64,000 bases of DNA, taken from the NCBI GenBank assembly GCA_009782385.1, contig WRJE01000001.1, forward strand, positions 1 through 64,000, written 5' to 3'. The translations under genes and the position numbers were made by a program. Positions 47,272 through 56,903 of the stretch are shown in pieces (positions within the stretch are counted from its first letter, which is position 1; each line of letters starts with the position of its first letter). Origin of the DNA: Oscillospiraceae bacterium. GTDB taxonomy: Bacteria > Bacillota > Clostridia > Oscillospirales > UBA929. The notes beneath the pieces were generated by a model. It was not told the DNA's origin and ran no database searches. It was given only the letters and a program-made list of their open reading frames with translations.

Positions 47272-48891
47272 CGCCGCAATTCCCATCATCACGAAAAACA
47301 ACGGAGTAACCATCGGTGTGCTGATTCCGAAAAACGCTTGCACACAATACGCGCCGATGGCGGCGGCGGCAGCCATCAAAACCGGATTGTCCCACACTTT
47401 CGGGAACACCTTTACGGCAAGCGCGCCGATAAACAGCAGAAACGCCGCTAATCCCAAGAAACCGTTGCAAATTGCTATTTGCAAATAGTCGTTGTGCGCC
47501 TTGTCAAATGTCGTGTTGGTGACTTCATATAAATGCTTCTGATGTTCCGTTAACGCCCACTCGAACGCATCCGGCCCATGCCCCAGCCACGGACTGTAAA
47601 ACAGCTCCTGCACAGACGCTTTCCATAAAACGGCACGTCCCGATCCGAACATATCCTCGAAGTTACCGTGCAAAATCTCACGCGCCTGCCACACGATATT
47701 GGAGAAATACGCCGGGTCGTCCGGTGTAAGATGCGTATCGAGCCTTCCCATGAACTCAATACCCGCGAAAGCGACAACGATTATAACCGCAACCGCGATA
47801 AGCGCAAGTATACCTTTTCTTTTCACATTGAACCACACGGGTATAAAATGCAGTCCAAGCCCGATAATCAAGCAGGCAATCGCTCCCAGAAAATACATAC
47901 TCCTGTACCAACCCGCGCCCCAGTACAGAACCTTCTCTATTCCTGTTTCACGGTAATGATCCCGCGCCGCGTAGACGAGCGGCTCAAGCACACCCAACAG
48001 AAATCCGGGCGACATCACAAGGAAAAGCCTTGATAACGCTTTCCTATCAGTAAGATTTAACACAATTATCAGCGTAATACCCGCCAGAACGCCGACCTTG
48101 CCGCCGTCCGCTCCTGCGGTCAGCATAAGTCCTATGGACAAAACCGTTGTTGCGGCGTATAACCAACGTATTTTCTTCTCCTCGCGTATAAACAGCACGG
48201 CGAAGAAGCAGACGGCGATTGCCACATACGCGCTGATAATATCAACATTGCCCAGCGTTGTTCTGAAAACCGCTTCGAGATAGTTATAGGGATAAATCCC
48301 CGCGACAGGTGTAGTGGAGGATTCAAGCCCGTATGGATACAGTTTGAATACATCCCAACCGACAAATTGCAGTATACCCAGAATTGATACTATGCAAGCC
48401 GAAACCCCGAATATGCTCCAATCGCGTTCTTTTGCGCGGAACATCCGCGAAGCGATAAAATATAATATCACATAAACGGTAATGCTGAGAATCCCGTCGT
48501 TCCTCTCCGGATAACCCTGCATGAAGAACGAAAATTCCTCTGTAAACCCAAGGTCTGAAAACACGGCGGACAGTACGACAAACAGCCAATACGCCGTTAC
48601 GGCGATGTCCGGCACAGTGATGGTTTTTAAGCCGCCTTTTTTGCCTTTGGACTTAATCGTCCCCATAAACATCAGTTCCGCAAGCACAAGTATAGCGAGC
48701 AAAACAAATGTTGTTATCCATAGATACTTTGCCTTATGTCCTGTAAGTAAGATATATTTATCCGCGAGGAACAGCGGAAACACCGCGAGAATATTTATCA
48801 CGCACAACTCTGCCCAGTACGAGCGGAGCTTGGTTCTCATGCCCTGCGCTTCCGCCTCTAAGTTCGCTTTACTGCCTGTTTTCTTTGCCAT
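47236..48891 (-). CDS. O-antigen ligase / Wzy-type polymerase family membrane protein
   Basis: Polytopic; LGHGPDAFEWALTEHQ...FDKAHNDYLQIAICNGFLGLAAFL; C-terminal tail encoded by a repeat. Confidence 0.85.
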   Translation of the reverse strand: MAKKTGSKANLEAEAQGMRTKLRSYWAELCVINILAVFPLFLADKYILLTGHKAKYLWITTFVLLAILVLAELMFMGTIKSKGKKGGLKTITVPDIAVTAYWLFVVLSAVFSDLGFTEEFSFFMQGYPERNDGILSITVYVILYFIASRMFRAKERDWSIFGVSACIVSILGILQFVGWDVFKLYPYGLESSTTPVAGIYPYNYLEAVFRTTLGNVDIISAYVAIAVCFFAVLFIREEKKIRWLYAATTVLSIGLMLTAGADGGKVGVLAGITLIIVLNLTDRKALSRLFLVMSPGFLLGVLEPLVYAARDHYRETGIEKVLYWGAGWYRSMYFLGAIACLIIGLGLHFIPVWFNVKRKGILALIAVAVIIVVAFAGIEFMGRLDTHLTPDDPAYFSNIVWQAREILHGNFEDMFGSGRAVLWKASVQELFYSPWLGHGPDAFEWALTEHQKHLYEVTNTTFDKAHNDYLQIAICNGFLGLAAFLLFIGALAVKVFPKVWDNPVLMAAAAAIGAYCVQAFFGISTPMVTPLFFVMMGIAACRDDHWSSAGG

Positions 48892-48926
48892 ATGTTAATT
48901 TCTCCTTTTATTGTTCGTCTGCCTTC

Positions 48927-49042
48927 GGTCGGGCATGGAAACCCGACCCTACGGGAAACGCGAATTTGTAGGGTGCGGCTTCCATGCCGCACCGTGCATG
49001 AAAAATTGGGCATATGCGGGCGGACGAACGGCCGCCCCTACA
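48927..49042. repeat. Three palindromic elements with different stems
   Basis: GGTCGGGCATGGAAACCCGACCCTAC; TGTAGGGTGCGGCTTCCATGCCGCACC; GGGCGGACGAACGGCCGCCCCTACA. Confidence 0.85.
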
Positions 49043-49044
49043 TA

Positions 49045-49572
49045 TTATTTTAATAGGTATTCCAATTCTTGGCGGATTTGTTCGGGCGGTGGTGTCTCCC
49101 CGAACAGTATACATCGCAGAAGCATATTGTCAACAACGCGCAGCACCAAAACCGCGAACGCGGGGTCGCCCGTAACGCTCTCTATCACGGCGCGTTCGGA
49201 ACTCAGCCGATTGTTCTCCCACACGGAGAGCCGTTCTATGGCGGACGCGAACCCGTCAACGCCGAACTGAATCTTCAGAGCTATACGAAAAACACGTTTT
49301 TCATCCGGCATGAGCATAAGCCTTTGCATGACGGTGTAGTAATATCTGTCGATAAGCGGCATACCCTCCGGCAGCTGTTCGTCAATCTGCGATGTAATCC
49401 GCTCATACTCATCGCATACCGCCGCCTCAAACAGTTTTTCCTTATTCTCAAAGTAGTAGTATAAGGTGGGCAGGGAACATCCGGCGAGTTTCGCTATATC
49501 GCGAATACCCGCCTTGAAGAATCCCTTCTCATCAAAAACTTCCAGCCCCGCACTGATAATTGTTTCTCTCAT
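49045..49572 (-). CDS. TetR/AcrR family regulator
   Basis: ETIISAGLEVFDEKGFFKAGIRDIAKLAGCSLPTLYYYFENKEKLF. Confidence 0.9.
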   Translation of the reverse strand: MRETIISAGLEVFDEKGFFKAGIRDIAKLAGCSLPTLYYYFENKEKLFEAAVCDEYERITSQIDEQLPEGMPLIDRYYYTVMQRLMLMPDEKRVFRIALKIQFGVDGFASAIERLSVWENNRLSSERAVIESVTGDPAFAVLVLRVVDNMLLRCILFGETPPPEQIRQELEYLLK

Positions 49573-49638
49573 CCGTCCCCACCCATTGTTAATTGTTAAT
49601 TACCATTATTAATTGTTAATTGTTATCTGTTAATTGCA

Positions 49639-51090
49639 CTAAACCGCCGACCCGAACACCAGCCCGTCCTCGCCTCTGGTTATGCGGCAATTCGGTATTT
49701 GCGCCGAAACCAACTGCTGCTCCGTGCCGATTATAATTCTCACACCCGGATATACGGCGACACGCGCCCTGACCGTACCGTACCCCTCCTCAGCGAGTTT
49801 TATCTTAACTTCCTCCGTCTCTGCTTTAACCGCAATCAACCTCTCGTTGGTAGTACGCCGTGTGTACAACGAACGCTCCATCATTTCACGTTTATCGGGC
49901 GGCAGACGATTCTGCGACTCGAGCTGTTTGAAAAGCAGAAGCAAACGGTCTAAATCCGCGATATTTTTCTTGCAGACAATCTCCTCTTTCTCCAGCTCAT
50001 GAGCGCGTACTATGAGCTGCGGGTCACTCCCCACTTCGATAACGGTAGGTACGGGGTTGTTCTTACCCCCTATGTGATAGCAGTCGATTTCATTTTTGGC
50101 GACAACGCGCCCTCCCATAATTATCGACCGCTCGCCGATTAGTTTTACAGAATCGGCGGTTTGTATATTCGCCTGCATAACAATCTGGGACTCAATAAAA
50201 CTGGTCGCCATAACGCGCCCGGCCTGTATATACTTACTTCTAACAGAACCGCCCGCAATGATTTCACCCTTATACATACCGTGAAAGCCATCGCGTATAA
50301 GCACATTACCCGCCGCGTTAATAAAACCGCCCTCAACGCAACCGTGTACCTCAACGTTGCCGCCGGCCTGTACGGCAAATCCCGCGACAATATTCCCGTT
50401 GATAACCACATTGCCGATGAAGTTAATGTTCCCCGTCGATGTTGACACATCGCCGTTGACGGTATACGTCTCCATAACGCTCAGTTTGCGGTCATGGTAA
50501 TCACACTGCCCGTTTATATGAGCGTAAAGCGAAAGCCCGTCTTCAGAAATATATGTGTTTTTCCCGGTTGGCAGTGCCGCTTCCTTGCCCTTCTGGGCTC
50601 TGACTACAATACCTTTTACCGTCATGCCGTCAACACCCGGTTCGGGCAGTGTTTTCGATGCCAGCAACTGACCCTGCGTAACATTTTCTATAAGTCCAAG
50701 GTCTTTATAATCCACCATGCCGTCTTCTTTTTGCTTGGGCGTGGCATTCCTCGAAATCCTGACATGAATCGTCATCTCCGCGTCCTTGCCCTTAACCGGC
50801 GGCGTTCCTTCCGCTATAAGCACTTCGCGGTCAAAAAGCGGCTCTTCCGCCATCTTGTTTATTGTCAGCTGACGCAGACCGTATACAATTTTCGCTTTTG
50901 CCAGCAAATCGTGTATTTCGGCAAGGGTAAGGTGTTTACCTCCGAACTTAGGCATTGTCATATGGATATTTGCTCGCATACCGTCCGCGGAAGCGATTAC
51001 TTTGCCAACGCTGTCTATAGGCGGCGGCTTGGGAGGTTCCTGCGGCACTTCCGGCTGTTCGAGTGCTGTGTTTTCTATTATATCCGCCAT
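49639..51090 (-). CDS. FapA family protein (DUF342)
   Basis: Beta-helix GNVVINGNIVAGFAVQAGGNVEVHGCVEGGFINAAGNVLI. Confidence 0.9.
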   Translation of the reverse strand: MADIIENTALEQPEVPQEPPKPPPIDSVGKVIASADGMRANIHMTMPKFGGKHLTLAEIHDLLAKAKIVYGLRQLTINKMAEEPLFDREVLIAEGTPPVKGKDAEMTIHVRISRNATPKQKEDGMVDYKDLGLIENVTQGQLLASKTLPEPGVDGMTVKGIVVRAQKGKEAALPTGKNTYISEDGLSLYAHINGQCDYHDRKLSVMETYTVNGDVSTSTGNINFIGNVVINGNIVAGFAVQAGGNVEVHGCVEGGFINAAGNVLIRDGFHGMYKGEIIAGGSVRSKYIQAGRVMATSFIESQIVMQANIQTADSVKLIGERSIIMGGRVVAKNEIDCYHIGGKNNPVPTVIEVGSDPQLIVRAHELEKEEIVCKKNIADLDRLLLLFKQLESQNRLPPDKREMMERSLYTRRTTNERLIAVKAETEEVKIKLAEEGYGTVRARVAVYPGVRIIIGTEQQLVSAQIPNCRITRGEDGLVFGSAV

Positions 51091-51125
51091 TTTACCTCCC
51101 CCTCCCCCTTTTTGATACTGCGCTT

Positions 51126-51175
51126 TGCAGGGGCGGCTATTAGCCGCCCACGGACGACCAAAGGTCGCCCCTACA
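51126..51175. repeat. Bipartite inverted palindromic element
   Basis: TGCAGGGGCGGCTATTAGCCGCCCACGGACGACCAAAGGTCGCCCCTACA. Confidence 0.9.
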
Positions 51176-51215
51176 TAAAATTAATTGTCGCATTGTTAAT
51201 TATAATTGTTCATTG

Positions 51216-52418
51216 TTAATTGTTAACTGTTAATTGTTTAGTGTCCATTGCTATTACCAATTCCTCATTAGTCGGCACAACCAGTGTTTTCACACGCGCG
51301 GATGCCGCCGAGAGGTCGCCCTCACCCCGGCATGATTGGTTCTTTTCTGCATCAACTTCAATGCCCAGAAACTCAAGCCCCTCTAATATAATAGCACGCA
51401 TACGGACATGATTTTCCCCCACGCCTGCGGTAAACACCAAAACATCAATCCCGCCCATAGATGCCGCCAACGCGCCTATGCTCTTTCTGACACTGTGTCC
51501 GAATATGCTTATCGCGAGCTTCGCGCGTTCGCTGCCTTTTTCGGCTTGGTCGAACAAATCCCGAAAATCGGATGCGCCACCCGACACACCGAGCATACCC
51601 GACTTTTTATTAAGAACATCCGTCACCTCTTTAACGCTCATACCGCGCTGTGAGCAGAGGTACTCCACAATCGCGGGGTCAATCAGCCCCGAACGAGTTC
51701 CCATGGGAACGCCCTCAAGCGGCGTAAGCCCCATAGTTGTATCAACTGAACGCCCACCGTCTATCGCCGCGAGCGATGAACCGTTGCCCAGATGGCACGT
51801 AATTATTTTAAGTTCCCCGATTGGCTTGTTCAACATTTCGGCGGCGCGAGCCGCGACAAAGCGGTGAGACGTGCCGTGAAAGCCGTAACGGCGTATCTTG
51901 TTCTCCGTATAATATTCATAAGGCAGGGCGTATATATACGCCTTAGGCGGCATCGTCTGATGAAATGACGTATCAAAAACGGCAACCTGAGGAACGCCCG
52001 GCATAACCTCAGCACAAGCGCGTATGCCAACCAGATTAGGCGGGTTATGAAGCGGGGCAAGCGGCACACAAGCCTCGATTGCCGCAATTACCTCATCGGT
52101 TATAAGCGCGGACTCTGAGAACTCCTCGCCGCCGTGGACGACACGATGCCCGACCGCGCCGATTTCATTCATATCTTTAATAACGCCGTACTCATTATCG
52201 GTAAGCAAAGCAACAACGGCTTTTACGGCTTCGGCGTGATTGTTAAGCGGAGTAAGTTTATCATAAGTTTTGCCGTTTCCGGAATGCTTAACATGACCGT
52301 CAACACCGATTCGTTCACATAATCCCTTTGCCAAAACGCTGTTGTCGTTCATCTCTATCAACTGGTATTTCAGCGAGGAACTGCCCGCGTTTATTACAAG
52401 TATATTCATACCGCACAT
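51216..52418 (-). CDS. ackA: Acetate kinase
   Basis: ILVINAGSSSLKYQL, FHGTSHRFVA, GVGENHVRMR; ATG ILVINAG at residue 4 is the likely start. Confidence 0.94.
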   Translation of the reverse strand: MCGMNILVINAGSSSLKYQLIEMNDNSVLAKGLCERIGVDGHVKHSGNGKTYDKLTPLNNHAEAVKAVVALLTDNEYGVIKDMNEIGAVGHRVVHGGEEFSESALITDEVIAAIEACVPLAPLHNPPNLVGIRACAEVMPGVPQVAVFDTSFHQTMPPKAYIYALPYEYYTENKIRRYGFHGTSHRFVAARAAEMLNKPIGELKIITCHLGNGSSLAAIDGGRSVDTTMGLTPLEGVPMGTRSGLIDPAIVEYLCSQRGMSVKEVTDVLNKKSGMLGVSGGASDFRDLFDQAEKGSERAKLAISIFGHSVRKSIGALAASMGGIDVLVFTAGVGENHVRMRAIILEGLEFLGIEVDAEKNQSCRGEGDLSAASARVKTLVVPTNEELVIAMDTKQLTVNN

Positions 52419-52540
52419 TCTTTCTATCGGTTAATAATATCCATTGTACACGAAGTCTCCGTAAAAATCAATATATAGTTGACAATTTTTTCATACTATT
52501 ATATTCTCATACTAACAAAAAACACGGCGCAAAAAAAACA

Positions 52541-52565
52541 CGGGCGGCCAATGACCGCCCCTACA
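52541..52565. repeat. Palindromic element at the 3' end of the ClpP-like gene
   Basis: CGGGCGGCCAATGACCGCCCCTACA. Confidence 0.88.
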
Positions 52566-53265
52566 AATTCTCTCCATTGTTTTTCCTGTTTTCGTCAATT
52601 CTCTTGTGCAGATACTCCAGCGCGTCCGCTAGTCCGCCGACCGCGTCAATCAGCCCCTCTTCCACCGCATCGTCTCCGTATATGACACTGCCGACATCAC
52701 CCGCGAGTTCCCCTGTCCTGAGCATAAGCTCCTTAAACCTTTCCTCGGAAATACGCGAAGTTTCCGTCACAAACCTGACAATGCGCTCCTGAATTTTCTC
52801 AAAGTACGCGAATGTCTGCGGTACGCCTATTACAACCCCCGTCAGGCGCACGGGATGTATCGTCATCGCCGCCGACGGCGCGATTAGCGAATACTGCGCG
52901 GCGGTGGCAAGCGGAACGCCGATTGAGTGTCCGCCACCCAATACAAGCGATACCGTGGGTTTTCTCATGCCGCGTATAAGCTCGGCAAGCGCAAGTCCCG
53001 CCTCTATATCACCGCCCACGGTGTTAAGGAGTATCAGCAGCGCGTCAATCTCGTCAGATTCCTCGATAGCGGCGAGCTGCGGCATTACGTGTTCATACTT
53101 CGTGCTTTTATTCTGCGGCGGCAGAAGCTGATGTCCCTCAATCTGCCCCACAATAGTTAAAGCGTGGATTGTCCCACGGCTCGAACGCGCCGTCAGCGAC
53201 CCGAACTCCGTTACCTCCGCGCGTCTGTCCTCCGACATCTCTATGTTTTGATTTTCATCGGTCAC
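52561..53265 (-). CDS. ClpP-like/TepA-type protease-fold protein
   Basis: [53 protein letters not shown]. Confidence 0.85.
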   Translation of the reverse strand: MTDENQNIEMSEDRRAEVTEFGSLTARSSRGTIHALTIVGQIEGHQLLPPQNKSTKYEHVMPQLAAIEESDEIDALLILLNTVGGDIEAGLALAELIRGMRKPTVSLVLGGGHSIGVPLATAAQYSLIAPSAAMTIHPVRLTGVVIGVPQTFAYFEKIQERIVRFVTETSRISEERFKELMLRTGELAGDVGSVIYGDDAVEEGLIDAVGGLADALEYLHKRIDENRKNNGENL

Positions 53266-53333
53266 GCAAAAACCCCCTCTTTTCCCCTTAATGTTTCCGA
53301 ATTACACCGTATTTATGCGTAAAAACTAATTGT

Positions 53334-54443
53334 GTGAGGCCGCATATGAACGCTGTAGGTATCATCTCCGAATACAACCCCCTTCACTCCGGACACGTTT
53401 GGCACATCGAGCGCACCCGCGCCCTGTTGGACGTTGACGCGGCGGTCGTGTGCGTCATGTCCGGAAGCGTTGCCCAGCGCGGAGACATAACAATCCTGCC
53501 CAAATGGGAACGCGCCCGCGCGGCTGTTCTGAACGGCGCGAATCTTGTCGTAGAACTGCCCGCGCCTTACGCTTGCGCGTCCGCCGAGCAATTCGCTTTC
53601 GGCGGCGTGTATCTCCTAAACGCGATGGGAATTATTAACCATATTTCATTCGGAAGTGAGAGCGGCGATTTAGACGCGCTGAAAACCGCGCAATCCGCGC
53701 TTGAAACCTCAACGGATGAATTTAAGGCTCTGATGTCACAGGGTCTTTCATACGCGGCGGCGCGTTCACGCGCGGCGAATTTCCCAAGCGGCGCGAACGA
53801 CCTTCTCGGAATATGTTACCTTAGCGCGATAAAATCAATGGGCGCGGACATCACTCCGATAGCAATAAAACGTACAAACTGCCTGTCGGCATCGGAAATA
53901 CGCCGCCGCCTGTTTGCCGGGGAATTTCCCGAACTGCCCGAACCGCCCCGTAGCGAGCTGACATCGCTCCAATCCGGCGAACAGTTGGTATTGGCGGCTC
54001 TGCGCGACATGAGCGTTGATGATTGGGCGGACTTACCCGATATAAGCGAAGGCTTGGAACACAGATTTTTCGCCGCCGCCCGTTCTGCGAAAAATCTTGA
54101 CGGGCTGTATATGTCGGTAAAATCAAAACGCTACTCGCTGTCGCGTATCAGGCGCATTGTTCTATGCGCGTTCCTCGGTATTCCGCGCACAGACGACCCG
54201 CCGCCGTATATAAGGGTTCTGGCGTTTGACAAAAGGGGCGCGGAACTGCTCAAACGCATGAAAAAAACATCATCGCTGCCCATAATAACAAAGCCCACGC
54301 ATTATCGCGAGCTTGGCTCGGCGGCAAAATCTTTTTTTGAACTGGAGTGCCGCGTAACCGATAAAATCGGAATGTTTTACAGTGATATTCGCCCCTGCGG
54401 TCAGGAATTACGGGAAAATCCATTTATTTATACATCGATTTAA
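53334..54443 (+). CDS. tmcAL: tRNA(Met) cytidine acetate ligase (nucleotidyltransferase family)
   Basis: AVGIISEYNPLHSGHVWHIERTR..., MSGSVAQRGDITILPKWERA, FGSESGD. Confidence 0.9.
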   Translation: MRPHMNAVGIISEYNPLHSGHVWHIERTRALLDVDAAVVCVMSGSVAQRGDITILPKWERARAAVLNGANLVVELPAPYACASAEQFAFGGVYLLNAMGIINHISFGSESGDLDALKTAQSALETSTDEFKALMSQGLSYAAARSRAANFPSGANDLLGICYLSAIKSMGADITPIAIKRTNCLSASEIRRRLFAGEFPELPEPPRSELTSLQSGEQLVLAALRDMSVDDWADLPDISEGLEHRFFAAARSAKNLDGLYMSVKSKRYSLSRIRRIVLCAFLGIPRTDDPPPYIRVLAFDKRGAELLKRMKKTSSLPIITKPTHYRELGSAAKSFFELECRVTDKIGMFYSDIRPCGQELRENPFIYTSI

Positions 54444-54453
54444 TTTTGTAAAT

Positions 54454-54480
54454 TGTAGGGCGCGCATTGCGCGTCCGCCG
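54454..54480. repeat. Palindromic element between tmcAL and the pfkB-like gene
   Basis: TGTAGGGCGCGCATTGCGCGTCCGCCG. Confidence 0.85.
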
Positions 54481-54499
54481 CTCTAAAGGAGGAATTGTT

Positions 54500-55429
54500 A
54501 TGAAAAATCACGAAATCTACCTGTACGGAATGGTGACAAAAACCAACGGTTTTTTACTGAGGGGAGACTTCCCGAAAGCCGATGATTATGGCGAGGTAAA
54601 GGAGCGTTACACGCTCCCGGGCGGTGAAACAGGCACGGCGGCGATTGTGCTTGCTTCGCTTGGGTGTAAGGTGAAGTTAGACGGCAACTATCTTGGAAAG
54701 TACACAAAGGATTTAACACACGACTTCTATAAAAGAATCGGGGTTGACGCGTTGGCTCTGCGTTACGACCCCGCTTATGACGGTATCGAAGAGTTTGTTA
54801 TGGTTGACAGCACTACACGCACTAATTTTTCCACATTCGCCGCTTATTTCGAGGATTATTGGCAGCGCGGAATCATACGTTGGAACACTCCCAATGAAGA
54901 TGATATTCGCAACGCAAAAGTTGCGGGTATTGACCCGTTTTTTGACAAACAGGCGATTCTCGCCGCCGAATATTGTCACAAGAATAATATTCCTTATGTT
55001 ACAATCGACGAAAAACCGGATAACGAAGTGATTAAACACGCAAGCATAGCCGCCGTTTCAAGTGAATATATACGCAACCATATTTCGGATTACCACACTC
55101 CCGGCAACGAGAAAGACGGCAAAATCAAACTGCTTAAAAAGTTTGCTGAGTACACAGACGCTCTTGTGATTCTCACGGGCGGAGGCGGCACGACTTATTA
55201 CGGCAGGGGCGGTGAAGTCAAGGAATTTGACGCATACAAAGTCGATGTGGTAAGTACGCTCGGCGCGGGCGATTCGTTCAAGGCGGGGTGTATCTATGCG
55301 TTAATGCGCGGTTATGACGATGACACGACCGTGCGGTTCGCGGCGGCTGTAGCGGCAGTTGCCTGCACGAAATTTCCGATTGGGTTGAATCCTCCAACCC
55401 TAAGCGAGGTTGAAGCGTTGATGTTGTAG
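54500..55429 (+). CDS. PfkB-family carbohydrate kinase
   Basis: VSTLGAGDSFKAGCIYALMRG signature; start at MKNHEIYLYG. Confidence 0.88.
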   Translation: MKNHEIYLYGMVTKTNGFLLRGDFPKADDYGEVKERYTLPGGETGTAAIVLASLGCKVKLDGNYLGKYTKDLTHDFYKRIGVDALALRYDPAYDGIEEFVMVDSTTRTNFSTFAAYFEDYWQRGIIRWNTPNEDDIRNAKVAGIDPFFDKQAILAAEYCHKNNIPYVTIDEKPDNEVIKHASIAAVSSEYIRNHISDYHTPGNEKDGKIKLLKKFAEYTDALVILTGGGGTTYYGRGGEVKEFDAYKVDVVSTLGAGDSFKAGCIYALMRGYDDDTTVRFAAAVAAVACTKFPIGLNPPTLSEVEALML

Positions 55430-55454
55430 AGGTATGAACCTCAAATCGTGTTGA

Positions 55455-55483
55455 TTGACATATCGTCAGATATATAGTAAAAT
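55455..55483 (+). promoter_or_regulatory. Putative sigma-A promoter
   Basis: TTGACA - 17 nt - TAAAAT. Confidence 0.6.
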
Positions 55484-55513
55484 GCGGTATGCTTAACGTG
55501 AGGTGGAGAAACT

Positions 55514-56410
55514 TTGAGTGTGCGCCGTGATTATGAACTGATTGACTGCTCATCGGGCGAACGCCTTGAGCGATGGGGCGAATATATCCTCATACGCCCC
55601 GACCCGCAGATTATCTGGAAAACCCCGAAAACCCACAAACTCTGGAAAACACCACACGCCCGCTATGTCCGCTCCGACAGCGGCGGCGGGCATTGGGAGT
55701 ACAACGCCGAGCTGCCGAAACGCTGGGAACTCACTCACGGCGGTCTGAATTTTTACATTGGCGCGACAAATTTCAAGCATACCGGGCTGTTCCCCGAGCA
55801 ATCCGAAAACTGGGAATTTCTTAAAAATTCCAAAGGCTTGAAGGTCCTCAACCTATTCGCCTATACCGGCGGCGCGACGCTCGCGTGCGCCAAAGCCGGA
55901 GCTCTGGTGACGCATATAGATGCCGCCAAGGGCATGATACAGTGGGCAAAAGACAACGCCGCGCTGAACGGCATCACAAATGTGCGTTGGATTGTTGACG
56001 ACTGCTCCGCGTTTGTTGCCCGTGAGACAAGACGCGGCAGCCGTTACAACGCTCTCATACTCGACCCGCCCTCCTACGGGCGCGGTCCCGGCGGGCAGAC
56101 ATGGAAGCTCGAGGATAATCTGTACGATCTGCTCACACTCTGCAAGGATATTTTAAGCGAAGACTACTCATTCGTACTGCTCAACACTTACACAACCGGG
56201 CTGCCGCCGCTCGCTCTGGCGCGGCTTTGCGAATCTGTATTCGGCGGCAAATCCCGCGCTTATGAGCTTGGGCTGCCCATAACCACAGGCGGCGTTTTAC
56301 CCTGCGGCGCGTCATGTGTTGTAACAAATAAGAAACCAATCTATGGCTCCGGCAAAGGAAAAATGTGGATATCTGATGATTTTGAAGCTCCTCTTGAATG
56401 GGAACTTTGA
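55514..56410 (+). CDS. Class I SAM-dependent methyltransferase (RlmI/RlmK-like)
   Basis: LKVLNLFAYTGGATLACAKAGALVTHIDAAKGMIQWAKDNA, LILDPPSYGRGPGG. Confidence 0.88.
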   Translation: MSVRRDYELIDCSSGERLERWGEYILIRPDPQIIWKTPKTHKLWKTPHARYVRSDSGGGHWEYNAELPKRWELTHGGLNFYIGATNFKHTGLFPEQSENWEFLKNSKGLKVLNLFAYTGGATLACAKAGALVTHIDAAKGMIQWAKDNAALNGITNVRWIVDDCSAFVARETRRGSRYNALILDPPSYGRGPGGQTWKLEDNLYDLLTLCKDILSEDYSFVLLNTYTTGLPPLALARLCESVFGGKSRAYELGLPITTGGVLPCGASCVVTNKKPIYGSGKGKMWISDDFEAPLEWEL

Positions 56411-56446
56411 CGATGATATAATATAAATATTAGGAGGGTTGCCATT

Positions 56447-56668
56447 ATGACACAAGCCCATGATTTTCTATATAACGAGGTATCAAAACTCCCCGTTGAA
56501 AAAGTAGATACAGCCATATCATTTATACGTTTTTTAAGAACACAGCAAGAACTCGAGCTTTTAATCGACCCTGTCGAAGAAAATGAGCTGCACGGCATAT
56601 TGAAATCCGGCGAATTTATCGGCTCATCGGAAGTCTTTGACAAAATTATGGCAATGCCCAATGATTAA
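56447..56668 (+). CDS. Antitoxin-like protein (DUF2281-type N-terminus)
   Basis: LYNEVSKLPVEKVDTAISFIRFLRTQ; overlaps the toxin gene. Confidence 0.7.
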   Translation: MTQAHDFLYNEVSKLPVEKVDTAISFIRFLRTQQELELLIDPVEENELHGILKSGEFIGSSEVFDKIMAMPND

Positions 56669-56903
56669 GTATAGTAAAGAAGCCGAGAAATTTATATTAT
56701 CGCAGGGCAAAGCTGTTGCTCTGCGGTTGTATAAATCTATCGAAAAGCTCCCGCTTGGTGACGTGAAGCGATTGCAAGGAAAGAAAAAACTGCCGCTGTA
56801 TCGATTGCGTGTCGGCGATTTTCGTATTGTATTTTCATATGAGCGGGACACTATTTTAGTTTTACGCGCGGATAACCGAGGAGATGTGTATAAGCGAATA
56901 TGA
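56661..56903 (+). CDS. RelE-family toxin
   Basis: MIKYSKEAEKFILSQGKAVALRLYKSIEKLPLGDVKRLQGKKKLPLYRLRVGDFRIVFSYERDTILVLRADNRGDVYKRI; ATG at 56661. Confidence 0.9.
   Translation: MIKYSKEAEKFILSQGKAVALRLYKSIEKLPLGDVKRLQGKKKLPLYRLRVGDFRIVFSYERDTILVLRADNRGDVYKRI

Noticed and set aside
52479-52507. Plus-strand promoter-like TTGACA-17-TATTCT between ackA and the ClpP-like gene
   Set aside because: No plus-strand gene follows; it would only make an antisense RNA and the AT-rich region gives such matches easily.
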